Notes under the pieces: model-generated | What the model saw: the letters and a program-made list of their open reading frames with translations, nothing else | The model's database searches: none | What the model was told of the DNA's origin: nothing | Shown here: positions 29,953-41,585 of the stretch, in pieces | Numbering within the stretch: position 1 is the stretch's first letter | Layout of the letters: every line of letters starts with the position of its first letter | Position numbers and translations under genes: made by a program | NCBI GenBank assembly: GCA_934047225.1 | Contig: OW204010.1 | Coordinates: 2,632,794 to 2,696,793 of the forward strand | Origin: Ypsolopha sequella | Taxonomy: Eukaryota > Arthropoda > Insecta > Lepidoptera > Ypsolophidae | Reading direction: 5' to 3' | DNA length: 64,000 nucleotides

Positions 29953-30860
29953 TTTTTAGGGTTCCGTACCCGTATTGTGTGGTGATACGGAACCCTTTGT
30001 GCGCGAGTCCGACTTGCACGGCCCGTTTTTAGGTTTCCGTAGTACCTAAAAGGTACAAAGGGAACTTTTATGGTGATACTCCGTTGTCCGTCCGTCCGTA
30101 TGTCACAGCAGTCACAGCCTCATAACTTTATCACCGTTAAAGATAAAGACTTTGAATTTGGCACCAAAATAGCATTAATTTGCCCACATAAACACGGTGT
30201 ACATTTTTTTTAAATAACATTGAAATTTTAAAAATATTTCTAAAAGAGAAAAAAAATTAAAATTATCCTAACAATACATTATGGGTATCAAATTGTTAAT
30301 ATTAAAGAGCTGATTGTATAAAAATATATATATATATATTTAAACTTTATTTACTGGCACTGATTTCGAGAAATCTTTGAAAAACCACAAAAAAATCGAA
30401 AACGGTGGACCGAAAAATATAAAAAAATGTCAATTATAGGTCAAAACTGGCCAATTACACGAAAACTATAGCGAAATAAAAATAGTTGAACACAAAATGA
30501 CAAATATATAAAAATAAAAGTAATTAAACAAACAAACAAATATTTTAAAACATAAAAAATCAATTTGGGTATCAAATTGTAGGTTTTAAAGAGCTGATTG
30601 TAAAAATACATAGTTTGGCTTTACTTGCATCTATTTCGAGAAATCCTCGAAAAACTACAAAAAAAATGTGTGTGTGTGTCCCTCATCTTCCAAACTGTTG
30701 GACCGAAAAATATGAAAAGATCATGGTACCTAATACCTATGTGCTTACGTAAAGATTACAGGAAAAATTTAGCGGTTGAGAAATTCACGAAAACAAAATG
30801 AAAAAATGAAATTTTCTGTTCCCAAAACTGTCAAATTACGGAACCTTAGGTAAGTCTGAC
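29953..30860 (+). repeat. Lepidopteran TTCCGTA-type repeat
   Basis: Begins ttttagggttccgtacccg and contains cctaaaaggtac, ctccgttgtccgtc, tatcaaattgt, aaaaccacaaaaaa and the like, shared with the copies at 6385, 32035, 44070 and 46890. The internal part (tgggtatcaaattg ... gagctgattgt) is duplicated (about 30285 and 30567). Non-coding. Confidence 0.65.
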
Positions 30861-31061
30861 TCACACTTGACCGATTTTGTCTTTCATACGACCTCGGAAC
30901 ACAACAGAGTTTTCTGACCTTATTTTTGGTGAATTGCTTACTGGGTTTTTTTAACGAAAAATAATACAAAAAAATACAATGTGAAAAAAATATTCTTCCG
31001 TACGTTTTGAAAGACTGATTGAAAGAATATGTATGCAATATTTTCATTTTTTTATCTGGTA

Positions 31062-31450
31062 TTTTTATGGCAGGTGGTAGAGCTGATGACAGGCTCGACT
31101 GTGAAGGTACCACCATCTTAGTTGGAGACCCCCTCGAAGTAATTCGGGAGAGAGTAAGAGGACAGCTCACAGGCAAAAAAACCAGGAGGCCCACCATGCC
31201 TGGGACCGATGGATGGCGGTATATCCATCCCTAATAGCCGGGCCTTATATGGAACAGACTGGTGATAGGCAGCGGCGTCACTGGTGCGAGGGTTCCGGCA
31301 CCGCGCTCACCAACCCGCCTGCCCAGCGTGTGTGAGTATGGGCAATTCTTCCAGGATGACCGCCGGGAGTAGCAAAGTCCTGGAAAGGCTTATGTCCAGC
31401 AGTGGACGGATGAATGGATGATTTTTATAGACTGCTTAAAGTAATTCCAC
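31062..31450 (+). mobile_element. LINE or SINE 3' end with coding remnant
   Basis: A short open frame (about 31066-31233) reads GGRADDRLDCEGTTILVGDP ... GTDGWRYIHP and stops at 31231-31233. It has normal codon composition but I do not recognise it. It is followed by ggtgcgagggttccggcacc, then cttatgtccagcagtggacg and a gatgaatggatga tail, phrases typical of the 3' ends of lepidopteran retroposons. Confidence 0.5.
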
Positions 31451-31599
31451 TACAACAGTAAGAAATTAAAAAAAGTGTAATTTCGAGCCGCCCTATTGGG
31501 TATGACTGTATGACTCAGTATGGTCATTCAAAAACTTTTGAAGAAGGAAGGCCTCCTCGTAAGATTATGCATATTATGTATTTTTTCTTTAGTTTTATT

Positions 31600-31678
31600 T
31601 GTGTTTATATTTTTACTGCTCTGTCGCATTAGGTTCCTGTAATGATAGTGACAGTTTTTTTATAGGAAATAAATAAAT
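31600..31678 (+). mobile_element. LINE 3' tail fragment
   Basis: tcgcattaggttcctgtaat ... ggaaataaataaatt matches the 3' end of the LINE at 48.5-51.4 kb (tcgcattaggttgcattcc ... gggaaataaataaataaa). It is a severely 5'-truncated copy. Confidence 0.65.
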
Positions 31679-31682
31679 TAAT

Positions 31683-32027
31683 TTTCAATGCATGTGCTCG
31701 TAAAGGCCCACTTTTTATGCATCAAAACCGAACAGAAAGTCGATTATTTTTCCCTAGGGCTTTATTATTTCTTTTTTTTATTTGTTTGCAATGGTTGGCT
31801 AACCTGCAGCCTTTCCTGTGTACCATAGATGTTATACTTTTTTTTCCACTGTTTAACGGCTCTGGATACAATCCTTTTGAGCCAATCATAATTTAAAGTT
31901 CACAAGATTATATTTGTTTTCATTTCCTCACACTATGCATTGAAAAACGTAGTATGATCGCTACGCTCGTGTTTTAAATCGGCCTCGTAATTTATTCCTC
32001 TTCGCCCTTGTAGCATAAACTACTATT
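31683..32027 (+). mobile_element. Interspersed repeat family A, copy 3
   Basis: Matches copies 1 and 2 but lacks about 45 bp at the left side of the 3' hairpin (agtatgatcgctacgctcg). Non-coding. Confidence 0.7.
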
Positions 32028-32034
32028 GTTGTCG

Positions 32035-32400
32035 TGAATTTCTCAACCGCTATATTGTTCCTGTAATTTTTACGTAATTTCTCTTTTCGGTCTCCCAGTC
32101 TTGGAGATAAGAAGGGGGGGACATTTTTACTTTTTTTTTGTCTCATTTGTGAACTTTTTTTTAATCGCTATAGTTTTCTTGTAACTGGCCAGTTGACATA
32201 TAATCGACATTTTTTTAATATTTTTCGGTCGACCAGTTATGGAGATAAGGGGGAACAAACATTTTTTGTGGTTTTTCAAAACTTTTTTTCAAAATCAATT
32301 TTTTCAAAATCAATTAGCTCTTTATTATCTATCTACAATTTGATACCCATACATATATTTTTTTATTTTCTCTCTGTTGTATTGGAAATATTTTGAATAA
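32035..32400 (-). repeat. Lepidopteran TTCCGTA-type repeat fragment
   Basis: Shares aatcgctatagttttc, ggagataagggggaac, ttttgtggtttttcaaa and acaatttgatacccata with the other copies, in the same orientation as 6385-7110. Confidence 0.6.
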
Positions 32401-32411
32401 TTTTAAACTTT

Positions 32412-33240
32412 CCTTTTTAACCGACTTCAAAAAAGGAGGCGGTTCTCAATTCGACTGTTCTTTTTTTTTTTTGGCTTTGTTACTCCATAATTCCGTTATT
32501 TCTGGACCGATTTGAATAATTCTTTTTTTGTTTGGAAGAGTGTACTTCCAGGTAGGTCCCATTTTGGGTTTGGTCATGATCTGATGAAGGTCTTCAGAGA
32601 TAGGCAGTGGAATTCCTCAGAAAATGACAGCATACCTCTCGAAATTGAGGTAATCGCTTTGTACCTAGGTGCTGATTACAAGGTATTGCTTGAAAATCGA
32701 CATTATTCCACCTGACCTCCGATCCTGGCTTCATCACCATATTCACCATAGAACTCCTCAACGGATCAAAGCACAAAACTCGAGATTCCGGCAATCACTG
32801 CGTTAGGGTGCTGATTCAAGGGTATTACTTGGAGATTATCAGAATAACCACCTGACCTTCGATCCTTGCTTCATCACCATAGAACTCCTCAACGGATGAC
32901 AGCACATAACTTTGGATTGCGGCAATCAGTTTGTTAGGGTACTCATTGCATGGCATTGCTTGAAAATTGCCAGTGTACCCACCTGACCTTCAATCTTGGC
33001 TTCATCACCGTAGAACTCTTCAATGGATGACAGCACATAACTCGAGATTGCAGTAATCATGTTTTGTTAGGGTGCTGATAGCAGGAAGCTACTCAAACAT
33101 GGCTACTTATACTCACTTGAACTTCGTTGCATATTAACACCACGTTTGCAAGAACTACCCATATTCACCTCACAATTTAACCCAGCAACACTAAAAAATG
33201 TGAAATAAAATGAACTTTTAACAAAATAAACTTTTAACAA
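32412..33240. mobile_element. Repeat beginning CCGACTTCAAAAAAGG with internal 131-140-bp tandem units
   Basis: The start ttaaccgacttcaaaaaagg is a phrase I know as very common in Lepidoptera. Inside, cctgaccttcgatcctggct ... tagaactcctcaacggatga recurs at 32711, 32851 and 32982, making about three and a half diverged tandem units from about 32640 to 33080. Non-coding. From 33241 to 33474 no gene is seen. Confidence 0.6.
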
Positions 33241-33484
33241 AAAAGTAGTAACCAACTTCAATAGTAACAGCAGTCATTCACTAAAAAGTTAATAATAATT
33301 CTATAAAGACCGATGGTACCGAAGCAACACTTTTGCTGACTTCTTTCTTCCTGAAACAATATTTTATGTAGTAGTCGGCGTATTTCCTACGATATAGCAA
33401 CATAAAAACCAATATAAGAGTGCCGACTTCTAGATAACATAATGTTTCATCGATCGCAGTAATAGGTGATCCCATTAAGGGCGC

Positions 33485-33655
33485 TGTTGGTAATGACTGG
33501 CACATCACATTATTATCTATTGCCTGTATTAGTTTATGGTTTGTCCTTATGTGACACACTCTGTAGAGAACTCTCAATGTAAATACATTGCTGATATTAC
33601 CTCCTGTACTGTTGTATTTATTTAGATAGCAGACTATGTGCACGGAAACCTAACA
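33485..33655 (+). repeat. 5' LTR of copia
   Basis: 171 bp, TGTTGGTAATGACTGG to GGAAACCTAACA. Identical by eye to the 3' LTR, indicating a recent insertion. Confidence 0.95.
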
Positions 33656-33658
33656 AAT

Positions 33659-33669
33659 TGGTAGCAGAG
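33659..33669 (+). promoter_or_regulatory. Primer-binding site of copia
   Basis: tggtagcagag is complementary to the ctctgctacca acceptor end typical of animal initiator methionine tRNA. It lies three bases after the LTR. Confidence 0.75.
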
Positions 33670-33693
33670 CGTGGTTATCCTACAAAATAAAGG

Positions 33694-34011
33694 ATGGGAT
33701 CCACCTACCGACACATAGAGGTTCTAAACAAAACCAACTATGACACCTGGTGCCTGCAGGCGGAGGCCGTGCTCATAAAAAATGAATTATGGGAATTAGT
33801 AAGCGGCGAAAAAGTACTGGATCCAAAAGCGGATGCTGCGGCGCAAGCGGCATACAAAAAGGAAGACTCGAAGGCAAGAGCTGAGATTATTCTTTTACTG
33901 TCACCGTCTGAACTAAAACAAGTGAAGACCTGCGTCACATCAAAATCTGTTTGGGATAAACTCAAAAGTACTTACCAAGTTCCGGACCAGCAAGGAAAGC
34001 CACGTTGTTGA
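33694..34011 (+). pseudogene. Copia gag, N-terminal part
   Basis: 105 codons with the copia Gag opening (EVLNKTNYDTWCLQAEAVL, ELWELVSG, ILLLSPSELKQVKTC, VWDKLKSTYQ). The frame ends at 34011. The continuation is in another frame (seen from about 33980), so a one-base indel lies in this overlap. Confidence 0.88.
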
Positions 34012-35582
34012 AACAGTTAATTCTGAAACGAATGACGACAAATGAAGACATTCGTGATCACATTAACAATTTCATGGACATCGTGGACAAGCTAACCGAC
34101 ATGGACATCCAAATACCTGCAGAACTACTCAGCATCATGTTACTCTACAGTCTGCCAACGTCATTCGAAAACTTCCGCATTGCTATAGAGTCGAGAGATT
34201 GTTTACCAAAACCTGAAGACCTGAAAATAAAAATTCTTGAAGAATACCAGGCTAGGAATGAAAATGATCAACCTGAAAGCTCTGAAGCGTATTACACTAA
34301 AAATAAACAGCGCAAATACTGCAAAAAGTGCAAAAAGTCAGGCCACACTACCGAAGCATGTTGGAGAAATAAGAAAAGCAAAGGAAAAACGGTTGAGAAC
34401 AGCAACCTCAACGTCTGCCTGAATAGCGTGTCATCAACAACATCAGAAAAAGTTTGGTGTCTAGATAGCGGCTGTTCGTCGCACATGTGTGGAGACAAAA
34501 CGATGTTCTCAAATCTGAACCCCGAGAGAGGCACTCTAAAGTTGGCATCAAATCATCACACAAGTCAAATCGAAGGAAAAGGAAATGTCCGCATCATCAA
34601 CAATCATGGATCGATCGATATCAAGGACAGCTTGTTTGTTCCCGAGTTGTCAACAAACCTTCTGTCAGTCGGGAAAATAACCGATAAAGGAAAGAAGGTC
34701 ATATTCGAGAAAGATAAGGCCTTCATCGTAGACAAAGAAGGTGACATGACACTGACAGCACAAAGAAAAAATGGACTCTACTTTCTAGATTTTGACATTG
34801 ACAATAAAGGCAACAACAACTCTGCAAATATCGTGCAAAATAAAAACAAAGATATTATGGAATGGCATCGAAAACTCGGCCACATAAATGAAAAGGACTT
34901 GGTGAAGTTGGCGAAAGAGGAGCTAATATACGGTCTGGATTTGCAAGGTAAAATGGAAACTTGCGAAACCTGCATCAAAGGCAAAATGACCCAATCACCG
35001 TTTCCATCACACGAAAATACATACGCAGAGGAACCGCTAGAAATAATACATAGTGATGTGTGTGGACCTTTTGAATGCGAGACTTTAGCAGGGTCAAAAT
35101 ATTACGTAACATTCATTGACGATCATACACGTTACTGCCATGTATACTTCCTAAAGAAAAAGAGCGAGGTACTTGACAAGTTCAAGGAATATAAATCTGA
35201 AGTGGAAACCTTGCACAACAGGAAGATAAAAGCACTTCAATCGGACAACGGAACAGAATACCGAAACAAAGAGTTCGATGATTTCCTCAAAACGCATGGA
35301 ATCCACAGAAGGTTGACGGCAACATACACGTCTCAACAAAATGGCATCAGCGAGAGAAAAAATAGATCCTTGCTGGATAAAGCCAGATGCTTGCTGATAG
35401 AAGCAAACGCACCCAAAATACTATGGGCCGAAGCAGTTAGTACTGCAAACTACCTGATAAATAGAAGCCCGTCAAAAGCTCTCAAAGGAGAAATACCTTT
35501 CAAAAGATACCTCGACCGCACACCATCCGGAAACCACCTCCATGTTTTCGGCAGAAAAACCTTCATCTTAAAAAAAAATTGA
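34005..35582 (+). pseudogene. Copia gag C-terminus, protease and integrase
   Basis: 525 codons. In order: a Gag zinc knuckle (CKKCKKSGHTTEAC), protease LDSGCSSHMCG, GAG-pre-integrase WHRKLGHINEKDL with CETCIKGK, integrase core SDVCGPF, QSDNGTEY and NGISERKNRSL (D,D,E present). An in-frame TGA at 35580-35582 stops the frame after ILKKN, and coding resumes at once in the same frame. Confidence 0.92.
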
Positions 35583-36824
35583 CGAGGAAAGCTGACACAA
35601 AAGACAAAAGAGGGATTATTCGTCGGATACTCGACGACGGCCAAAGCTTTTAGAGTATTCATACCGGAAGAAAACAATGTGGTTATTAGCAGGGATATAA
35701 AAGTAATAGAAAAGATGTACTTTGAAGAAAATAAAGACGAGGACTATAAAAACCTAATAGACGGAGAAAAACAGGTACACCCGCAGAGTTCTGAAAAAGA
35801 AAAGAACATCAATATAACAAAAAAGAAGAAGAAAAAGGTACAACTGATAGAAGTCGAATTTACTGAAAACAAAAATGGTGATACAATTATAAATCCTAAT
35901 GATTCCGGTGACAATGCTACCTCAACAGACGAAACTTCAGTTGTAGACATGCCCGAGAATACAAGTTTACAAGAGAATGGGAGGCCGCAAAGAGACATCC
36001 ACCCACCTGCGTGGACGAAGGATTATATGTTTTACCAGACAGACCCATCAGAGACCATTGAAGAATCTTACCTGTTCAACGAAGACGAAAGTGACGAATA
36101 TTGGCGTGATGCTATAAAGACCGAAATACGAGCACATGTCAAGAACGGCACATGGAAAATAGTCAGAAAAGACAAAAATATGAAAGTCATAGACTTCAAA
36201 ATGGTTCTGAAAAATAAAACGGGACCAGACAACAGCATTACGAAGAAAGCCAGACTCGTTGCACGGGGATTTACACAGAGACCGGGCGTAGACTATAATG
36301 AAACTTACGCTCCCGTGGCTAAACTAAGCTCAATTAGATCTGTTTTTGGAATAGCAGTAGAAGAAGGCCTTGATCTAAACCAAATGGATGTGACTACGGC
36401 TTATCTAAATGGGGAACTAGAAGAAAACATAATAATGAAATACCCAAACTACCTAGAAGACTATTTGACAGAAATACTGATTGAAGAGAGCGAAAAAGAC
36501 GATCTGACTATGTACAACAAGACATCAAATATGCTGAAAGATATAAAAAATATAGACAACGAAAAAGTATGCCTACTGAAAAGGGCTCTATACGGACTCA
36601 AACAGGCAGGGAGGCAGTGGTACAAGAAACTCGACACAGAACTGAAAGCTTTAGGATTTGTGGCATCAAGCTATGATCCATGTGTTTACATTCTGGCGAA
36701 AGGAGGAGTAAAGATAATCCTCGCCATCTATGTCGACGACTTGCTGATTGCCTACTCGTGTCCTCAGAAACTTAAGGAGATTAAGGACCTGCTAAACAAG
36801 AAGTTCGAACTAAAGGATCTGTAA
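35583..36824 (+). pseudogene. Copia integrase C-terminus and reverse transcriptase
   Basis: Frame-continuous with the preceding ORF after one stop. GLFVGYSTTAKAFRVF closes integrase. RT follows with ARGFTQRPGVDYNETYAPV, NQMDVTTAYLNGEL, LKRALYGLKQAGRQWY and the catalytic YVDDLLIAY. A TAA at 36822-36824 interrupts the frame before RNase H. Confidence 0.92.
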
Positions 36825-37661
36825 AGACCAGAACGTCTAATTGGAATAGATGTGACTTATACAAAGGATGGAATCAAACTGAACCAAGATAAGTTCATTG
36901 AAGACACCCTAAAAAGGTTCAACATGGAAGACTGTAAGTCCACATCTACACCCATGGAGCCAGGCCTTACGCTACAGAAAAGCGAAGCTGGGGAGAGAAA
37001 AGATATCCCCTATAAAAACATAATTGGTACATTGATGTACTTAGCAGTGGCGACGAGGCCGGATATAATGTTTGCCGTTAGTTACCTGTCTCAGTTTAAT
37101 GACTGTTATAGTGACGAACACTTCAAGTGCGCAAAGAGAGTACTACGTTACCTTAAAGGAACAAGGAGTGTTGGCTTAACTTTCAAGAAAACTGGAAATG
37201 CCTTGTATGGAATGGCTGACGCAGATTGGGGCGCATGCAAGCTAGACAGAAAGTCATTTTCTGGCTACTGTTTCAAATATGCAGGAACAGCAGTGAGCTG
37301 GATGGCCAGAAAGCAAAAAAGCATCGCTCTATCGACAGCAGAGGCAGAATACATTGCTTTAACTGAAGCAGCAAAAGAGGCCATCCACCTAAAAGGACTA
37401 TACAAAGACTTAGGGATGATCTACCAAAGAATAGTCATCCAGAACGATAATCAAGCTGCCCTGAAGCTAAGCAAAAATTCTATGGTAACTTCGAAGTCGA
37501 AGCACATCGACTTGAAAGTGCATTTCATAAGAGACTGCATTCAAGAGAAAATCTTAGAAGTCGAATATTGTCCAACAGAAAACATGGACGCAGATTTACT
37601 AACAAAGGCAGTAGCTGGTCCACGACTCTTCAAATTGCGAAGCAGCCTCGGAATCAACTAA
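36825..37661 (+). pseudogene. Copia RT thumb and RNase H
   Basis: Continues in the same frame after the TAA. YKNIIGTLMYLAVATRPDIM and CAKRVLRYLKGT precede the RNase H motifs GMADADWGACKLDRKSFSG, STAEAEYIAL and NDNQAALKL, and the tail KHIDLKVHFIRD. It ends properly at 37661, just before the purine tract and 3' LTR. Confidence 0.92.
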
Positions 37662-37678
37662 TGTGTTGTTAGGAGGAG

Positions 37679-37849
37679 TGTTGGTAATGACTGGCACATC
37701 ACATTATTATCTATTGCCTGTATTAGTTTATGGTTTGTCCTTATGTGACACACTCTGTAGAGAACTCTCAATGTAAATACATTGCTGATATTACCTCCTG
37801 TACTGTTGTATTTATTTAGATAGCAGACTATGTGCACGGAAACCTAACA
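37679..37849 (+). repeat. 3' LTR of copia
   Basis: 171 bp, identical by eye to the 5' LTR, followed by ggcgc. Confidence 0.95.
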
Positions 37850-38361
37850 GGCGCACCGAGCGTTTGCCTTTGTCTCTGTCTTTTTCTTTACGTGTAAAGA
37901 ATAAAGATAATAACCAAACTTTTGCACTTTTTCAATGTTTTTCGTTGTTATTTTCGTTATATTGTTCTTAAATAAAAAAACTGTTGTGTATAAACGCTCC
38001 AGTCATCTATGAACTTTATTTTAGTAAATGAATCATAATCAAATTACTTATTTTTATAAAAAAGTAGGGAAATAGAGAAAAAAAAAACCCGAAAAGAGGT
38101 AACTTTGCGAATTTATTCTATCGAGCCAACTTTATCGAAATGTGTTTCCATCGTGTATACAGTCTAGTATATATACCCAATAGTACCAATATATTTCCCT
38201 ACATTTTAATATAATTGTTTACTATTTCAAACAAGGGTTATAAAAATGTGTTTGACTGTGTAAAAAGCTCGGTGCGCTCTTAAGATTACAGGAAAAATAT
38301 AGAAGTTAAGATTAAGATATTGGGTTCCATACTCAACGGGAGCCACAAATTGTTTGCAAGG

Positions 38362-38507
38362 TGTAGTGTACTGGACATAAATGGTAGTTTATACATGTCA
38401 GTGCATAATGTGGAGGTAGATGAAAATCACCAGTCTGGCTTGTGTCAAATACCTAACGTATGCTACTCATCAAGACTGAGACTAAGTATATTTGTGAGTA
38501 TATAATA
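38362..38507 (+). repeat. 5' LTR of gypsy
   Basis: 146 bp, TGTAGTGTACTGGAC to GAGTATATAATA, followed by tggcaacgagg at primer-site position. Confidence 0.92.
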
Positions 38508-38591
38508 GTGGCAACGAGGAAAAACGTGGAAAAAGTGCATAAAAACATTTACATAGTGTGTACTTAAAAATAGTATTGCAAAAAATTCAAA

Positions 38592-39380
38592 ATGAGTGCT
38601 ATAGAGTTTGGTGAGTTTGATGTGGCACATGGTGACTGGCAAAATTACTGTGAAAGGTTTTGCTTTGCTCTGGAAGCTAGTGGAGTTAAGGATGATGCAA
38701 TAAAAAAGGCAAATTTCCTGGCGGTTTGTGGATCTATGCTATATGATTTGATAAAAACATTAATTGCTCCGGGAAAAATTAGTGAGGTTACTTTTTCCAC
38801 TATCAAGGTGAAATTGGACAAACATTTCCATCGGACACCTAATGAGATTGTGGAATCATACAAATTTCATACTAGTAATCAAGAGAAAGGAGAAATGATG
38901 AAAGATTATATAGCAAGACTACGGAAATTGTGTATAAACTGTAACTTTGCCGATTTGGAGCGTACACTAAGAGATCGACTGGTGTGTGGCATTTTAAATA
39001 AAGAAGTTCAAAGGGAATTATTACAAAAAACTTCATTAACACTTGATGAAGCTTGTGAAATTGCATTATCACATGAAACAGCGGTGGTAGATTCTAATAT
39101 TATCATAACACCGGGCCCAAGAAGAGCGAGCGAACCAAAGATAGATTTTGAAGAACCTATGGAAGTGAACAAAATCACAGGTAAAATAGACAGTAAGAGG
39201 ACAGAAAAATATTGCTTTCGCTGTGGTAGAAAACATTTTGGGAACTGTAAGTTTCGTTGGAGTAAATGTAATTTTTGTGGCAAAGTCGGCCATATAGAGT
39301 CAGTCTGTATGAACAAATCACAACAATTTAAAAGATTTCCAATTGTAATGGTTTTTATGAAGAGAATATTCATAATATAA
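38592..39380 (+). CDS. Gypsy gag
   Basis: 262 codons from ATG 38592. The capsid-like region has WQNYCERFCFALEA, LIKTLIAPGK and DLERTLRDRLVCGI, and two zinc knuckles close it (CFRCGRKHFGNC and CNFCGKVGHIESVC). The pol frame overlaps and is open upstream of its first listed codon, so pol is probably reached by a frameshift, or by repair of an indel near 39340. Confidence 0.9.
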   Translation: MSAIEFGEFDVAHGDWQNYCERFCFALEASGVKDDAIKKANFLAVCGSMLYDLIKTLIAPGKISEVTFSTIKVKLDKHFHRTPNEIVESYKFHTSNQEKGEMMKDYIARLRKLCINCNFADLERTLRDRLVCGILNKEVQRELLQKTSLTLDEACEIALSHETAVVDSNIIITPGPRRASEPKIDFEEPMEVNKITGKIDSKRTEKYCFRCGRKHFGNCKFRWSKCNFCGKVGHIESVCMNKSQQFKRFPIVMVFMKRIFII

Positions 39381-39391
39381 GCCAAGATAGA

Positions 39392-41278
39392 GTGGCAGCA
39401 TTTCTTGTCAAGATTATGTTGAACAACATTTGGATGGAAATGGAGATTGACTCAGGTTGCGCTTTTACCCTAATAAGTGAATACACAGCTAGACTCATAT
39501 GTAAAGGGAAACTACCAAAACTTGAAAAGGTAGATATTTCATTAAAAACGTGGACCGAGAATAAGCTGAATTTATTAGGCAAAGCTATGATTGATGTGCG
39601 GTATAAAGATATCAATAAAAACCTGATGGTATATATTGCTAAGGGAAATGGGCCAAGTTTAATTGGACGTAATTGGTTTGCGGAATTAAATATTCAGCTA
39701 CATGGAGTATATAGCTGTAGAGTTGTATTGAGTACTGTTACCAATTTACTGCAGAAATATAAAGATGTGTTCCAAGAAGGCTTAGGAAAATATACAGGAC
39801 CGGTAGTAAGCATGGTGCCAAGAGAAGGTGCAACACCGAAATTTTTGAAAAGTAGACCTATACCATTTGCTTTAAAAGAACGAGTATATAAGGAGATAGA
39901 GATATTGGTGGCTGACGATGTTCTAGAAGCAATACCACATTCGGACTGGGCAACACCAATTGTGCCTGTGCTAAAACAAAATGGTGGCATAAGACTGTGT
40001 GGAGATTATAGATCTACTGTAAATTTGGCTATTGATACAGACACTTACCCCTTACCGACACTGAATGAAGCTTTTGCTGAATTACAAGGTGGAGTTCTAT
40101 TTTCAAAAGTTGATTTGGAAAGAGCATATACGCAAGTAGTGGTAGATGACGCTACATCTAGGCTTCTCACACTCAATACTCCCAAAGGACTCTATAAAAT
40201 GAAAAGACTGAGTCAAGGTATCAAGGCATGCCCTGGAATTTTCCAAAGACTAATGTCAACATTACTAGCGGGTATACCCGGCGTAGCAATGCTATTAGAT
40301 GACATAGTTCTGAGTGGAAAGAATGTGGAGCAACATGATGAAAGACTAGAGATGGTACTGAAGAGGCTACAAAAGGCAGGACTTAGAGTAAATAAAGATA
40401 AATGTAAGTTTGCTGCAAAGAGTATTGAATTTTTGGGTTTTATTATTGATGAATTTGGCATTCATCCATGTGAAGATAAAATTCATGAGATTGAAAAAAC
40501 CCAAGCACCACGTAATATCAAGGAATTACAGGCATTCTTGGGCTTACTTAATTTTTACGATAGATTTATTCCGCACAAAGCTACAATTGCTGAACCATTA
40601 TACAGATTGTTAGAGAAAGATGTCCAATGGAAGTGGGTTGGACAACATCAAACTGCATTTGAAAAATTAAGAAAAATGTTGTCGAGTAAAGACACATTGG
40701 TGCATTATGATGTAAAGAGAAAGCTTATATTATCTTGCGATGCCTCACAATTTGGAATAGGGGCAGTGCTAGAACACGAAATGGATGATGGCAGCATTCG
40801 GCCTATTGTGTTTGCATCAAGAACTATGAATACACATGAGCGCAATTATGCACAGATTGACAAAGAAGCTGCGGCTATAATGTTTGGATTGAAAAAATAT
40901 CATCAGTTCATAAGTGGCAGAAAGGTAACCATCAAAACAGATCATAAACCATTGCTGGGTATATTTGATCCAAAAAAGCCTATTCCGAACATTATTTCAC
41001 CAAGAATGCTGAGATGGGCTCTTATATTAAATTCATATGATTATAACATAGAATATGTAGAGGGGAAAAAACTAGGTAATGCTGATGCATTGAGCCGCTG
41101 GCCATCTAGTGAACAGGAAATGGATCAGGAATATTCAGGTGTTCTTCTATTAGAAGAGACTCCTATTGAATTGGATTTCACTGCAAAAGAAGTAGCAATT
41201 TTAACGAAGAAAGATAAAACCCTCAGTAAAATTATTTATTGGATAAAAAATGGTTGGCCTGTAAAAGTAGAAGATTAG
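39392..41278 (+). pseudogene. Gypsy protease, reverse transcriptase and RNase H
   Basis: 628 codons (first codon GTG, so not a real start; the frame opens earlier). Protease MEIDSGCAFTLIS. RT blocks VLEAIPHSDWATPIV, GGIRLCGDYRSTVN, KVDLERAYTQVVV, LSQGIKACPGIFQRLM and the catalytic box AMLLDDIVLSG, which has Leu where Tyr is usual. RNase H starts LSCDASQFGIGAVL and includes KEAAAIMFGLKKYH and TDHKPLLGIF. An in-frame TAG at 41276-41278 interrupts the frame before integrase. Confidence 0.92.
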
Positions 41279-41585
41279 TTTAAAGTATTCTGGCAGAAAC
41301 GCGAAGAGTTATCTGTATTTAAAGACTGCATATTATGGGGAAGTAGAGTGGTATTACCAGAAAAAATGAGGTCATTTATTTTAGAGGAATTACACAGGAA
41401 TCATGATGGAATAGTCATTACGAAAGCCCTGGCCAGGAGTTATTTTTGGTGGCCTGCATTAGACAAGCAAATAGAAGAGATGGTAAAGAAGTGCCATATC
41501 TGTTTGGAACATAGAAATATGCCATCAAAAGTGACTCATCAGTGGATAAGACCAGACAAGGCATGGTCTAGATTACATATATGTA
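41279..41585 (+). pseudogene. Gypsy integrase, N-terminal zinc finger
   Basis: Same frame as pol after the stop. It encodes LHRNHDGIVITKALARSYFWW ... CHICLEH, an HHCC finger, and then RPDKAWSRLHI, where the catalytic core should begin. The LINE fragment cuts it here. Confidence 0.88.

Larger units (their letters stand above)
33485..37849 (+). mobile_element. Complete Ty1/copia LTR retrotransposon
   Basis: 4365 bp with 171-bp LTRs (33485-33655 and 37679-37849) that look identical, TG...CA ends, and the 5-bp duplication ggcgc (33480-33484 and 37850-37854). A primer site tggtagcagag (33659-33669) and a purine tract aggaggag before the 3' LTR are present. Gag-pol is in copia order (integrase before RT), with three visible lesions. 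Confidence 0.95.
33479..38279. mobile_element. TTAA-flanked element, split by copia
   Basis: TTAA at 33475-33478 and 38280-38283. The left end gggcgc continues across the copia insertion as accgagcgtttgcc (from 37855), and the right end reads gctcggtgcgctc. These are inverted termini of about 13 bp. Without copia the element is about 430 bp. No transposase. TTAA duplication is piggyBac-like. Confidence 0.75.
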
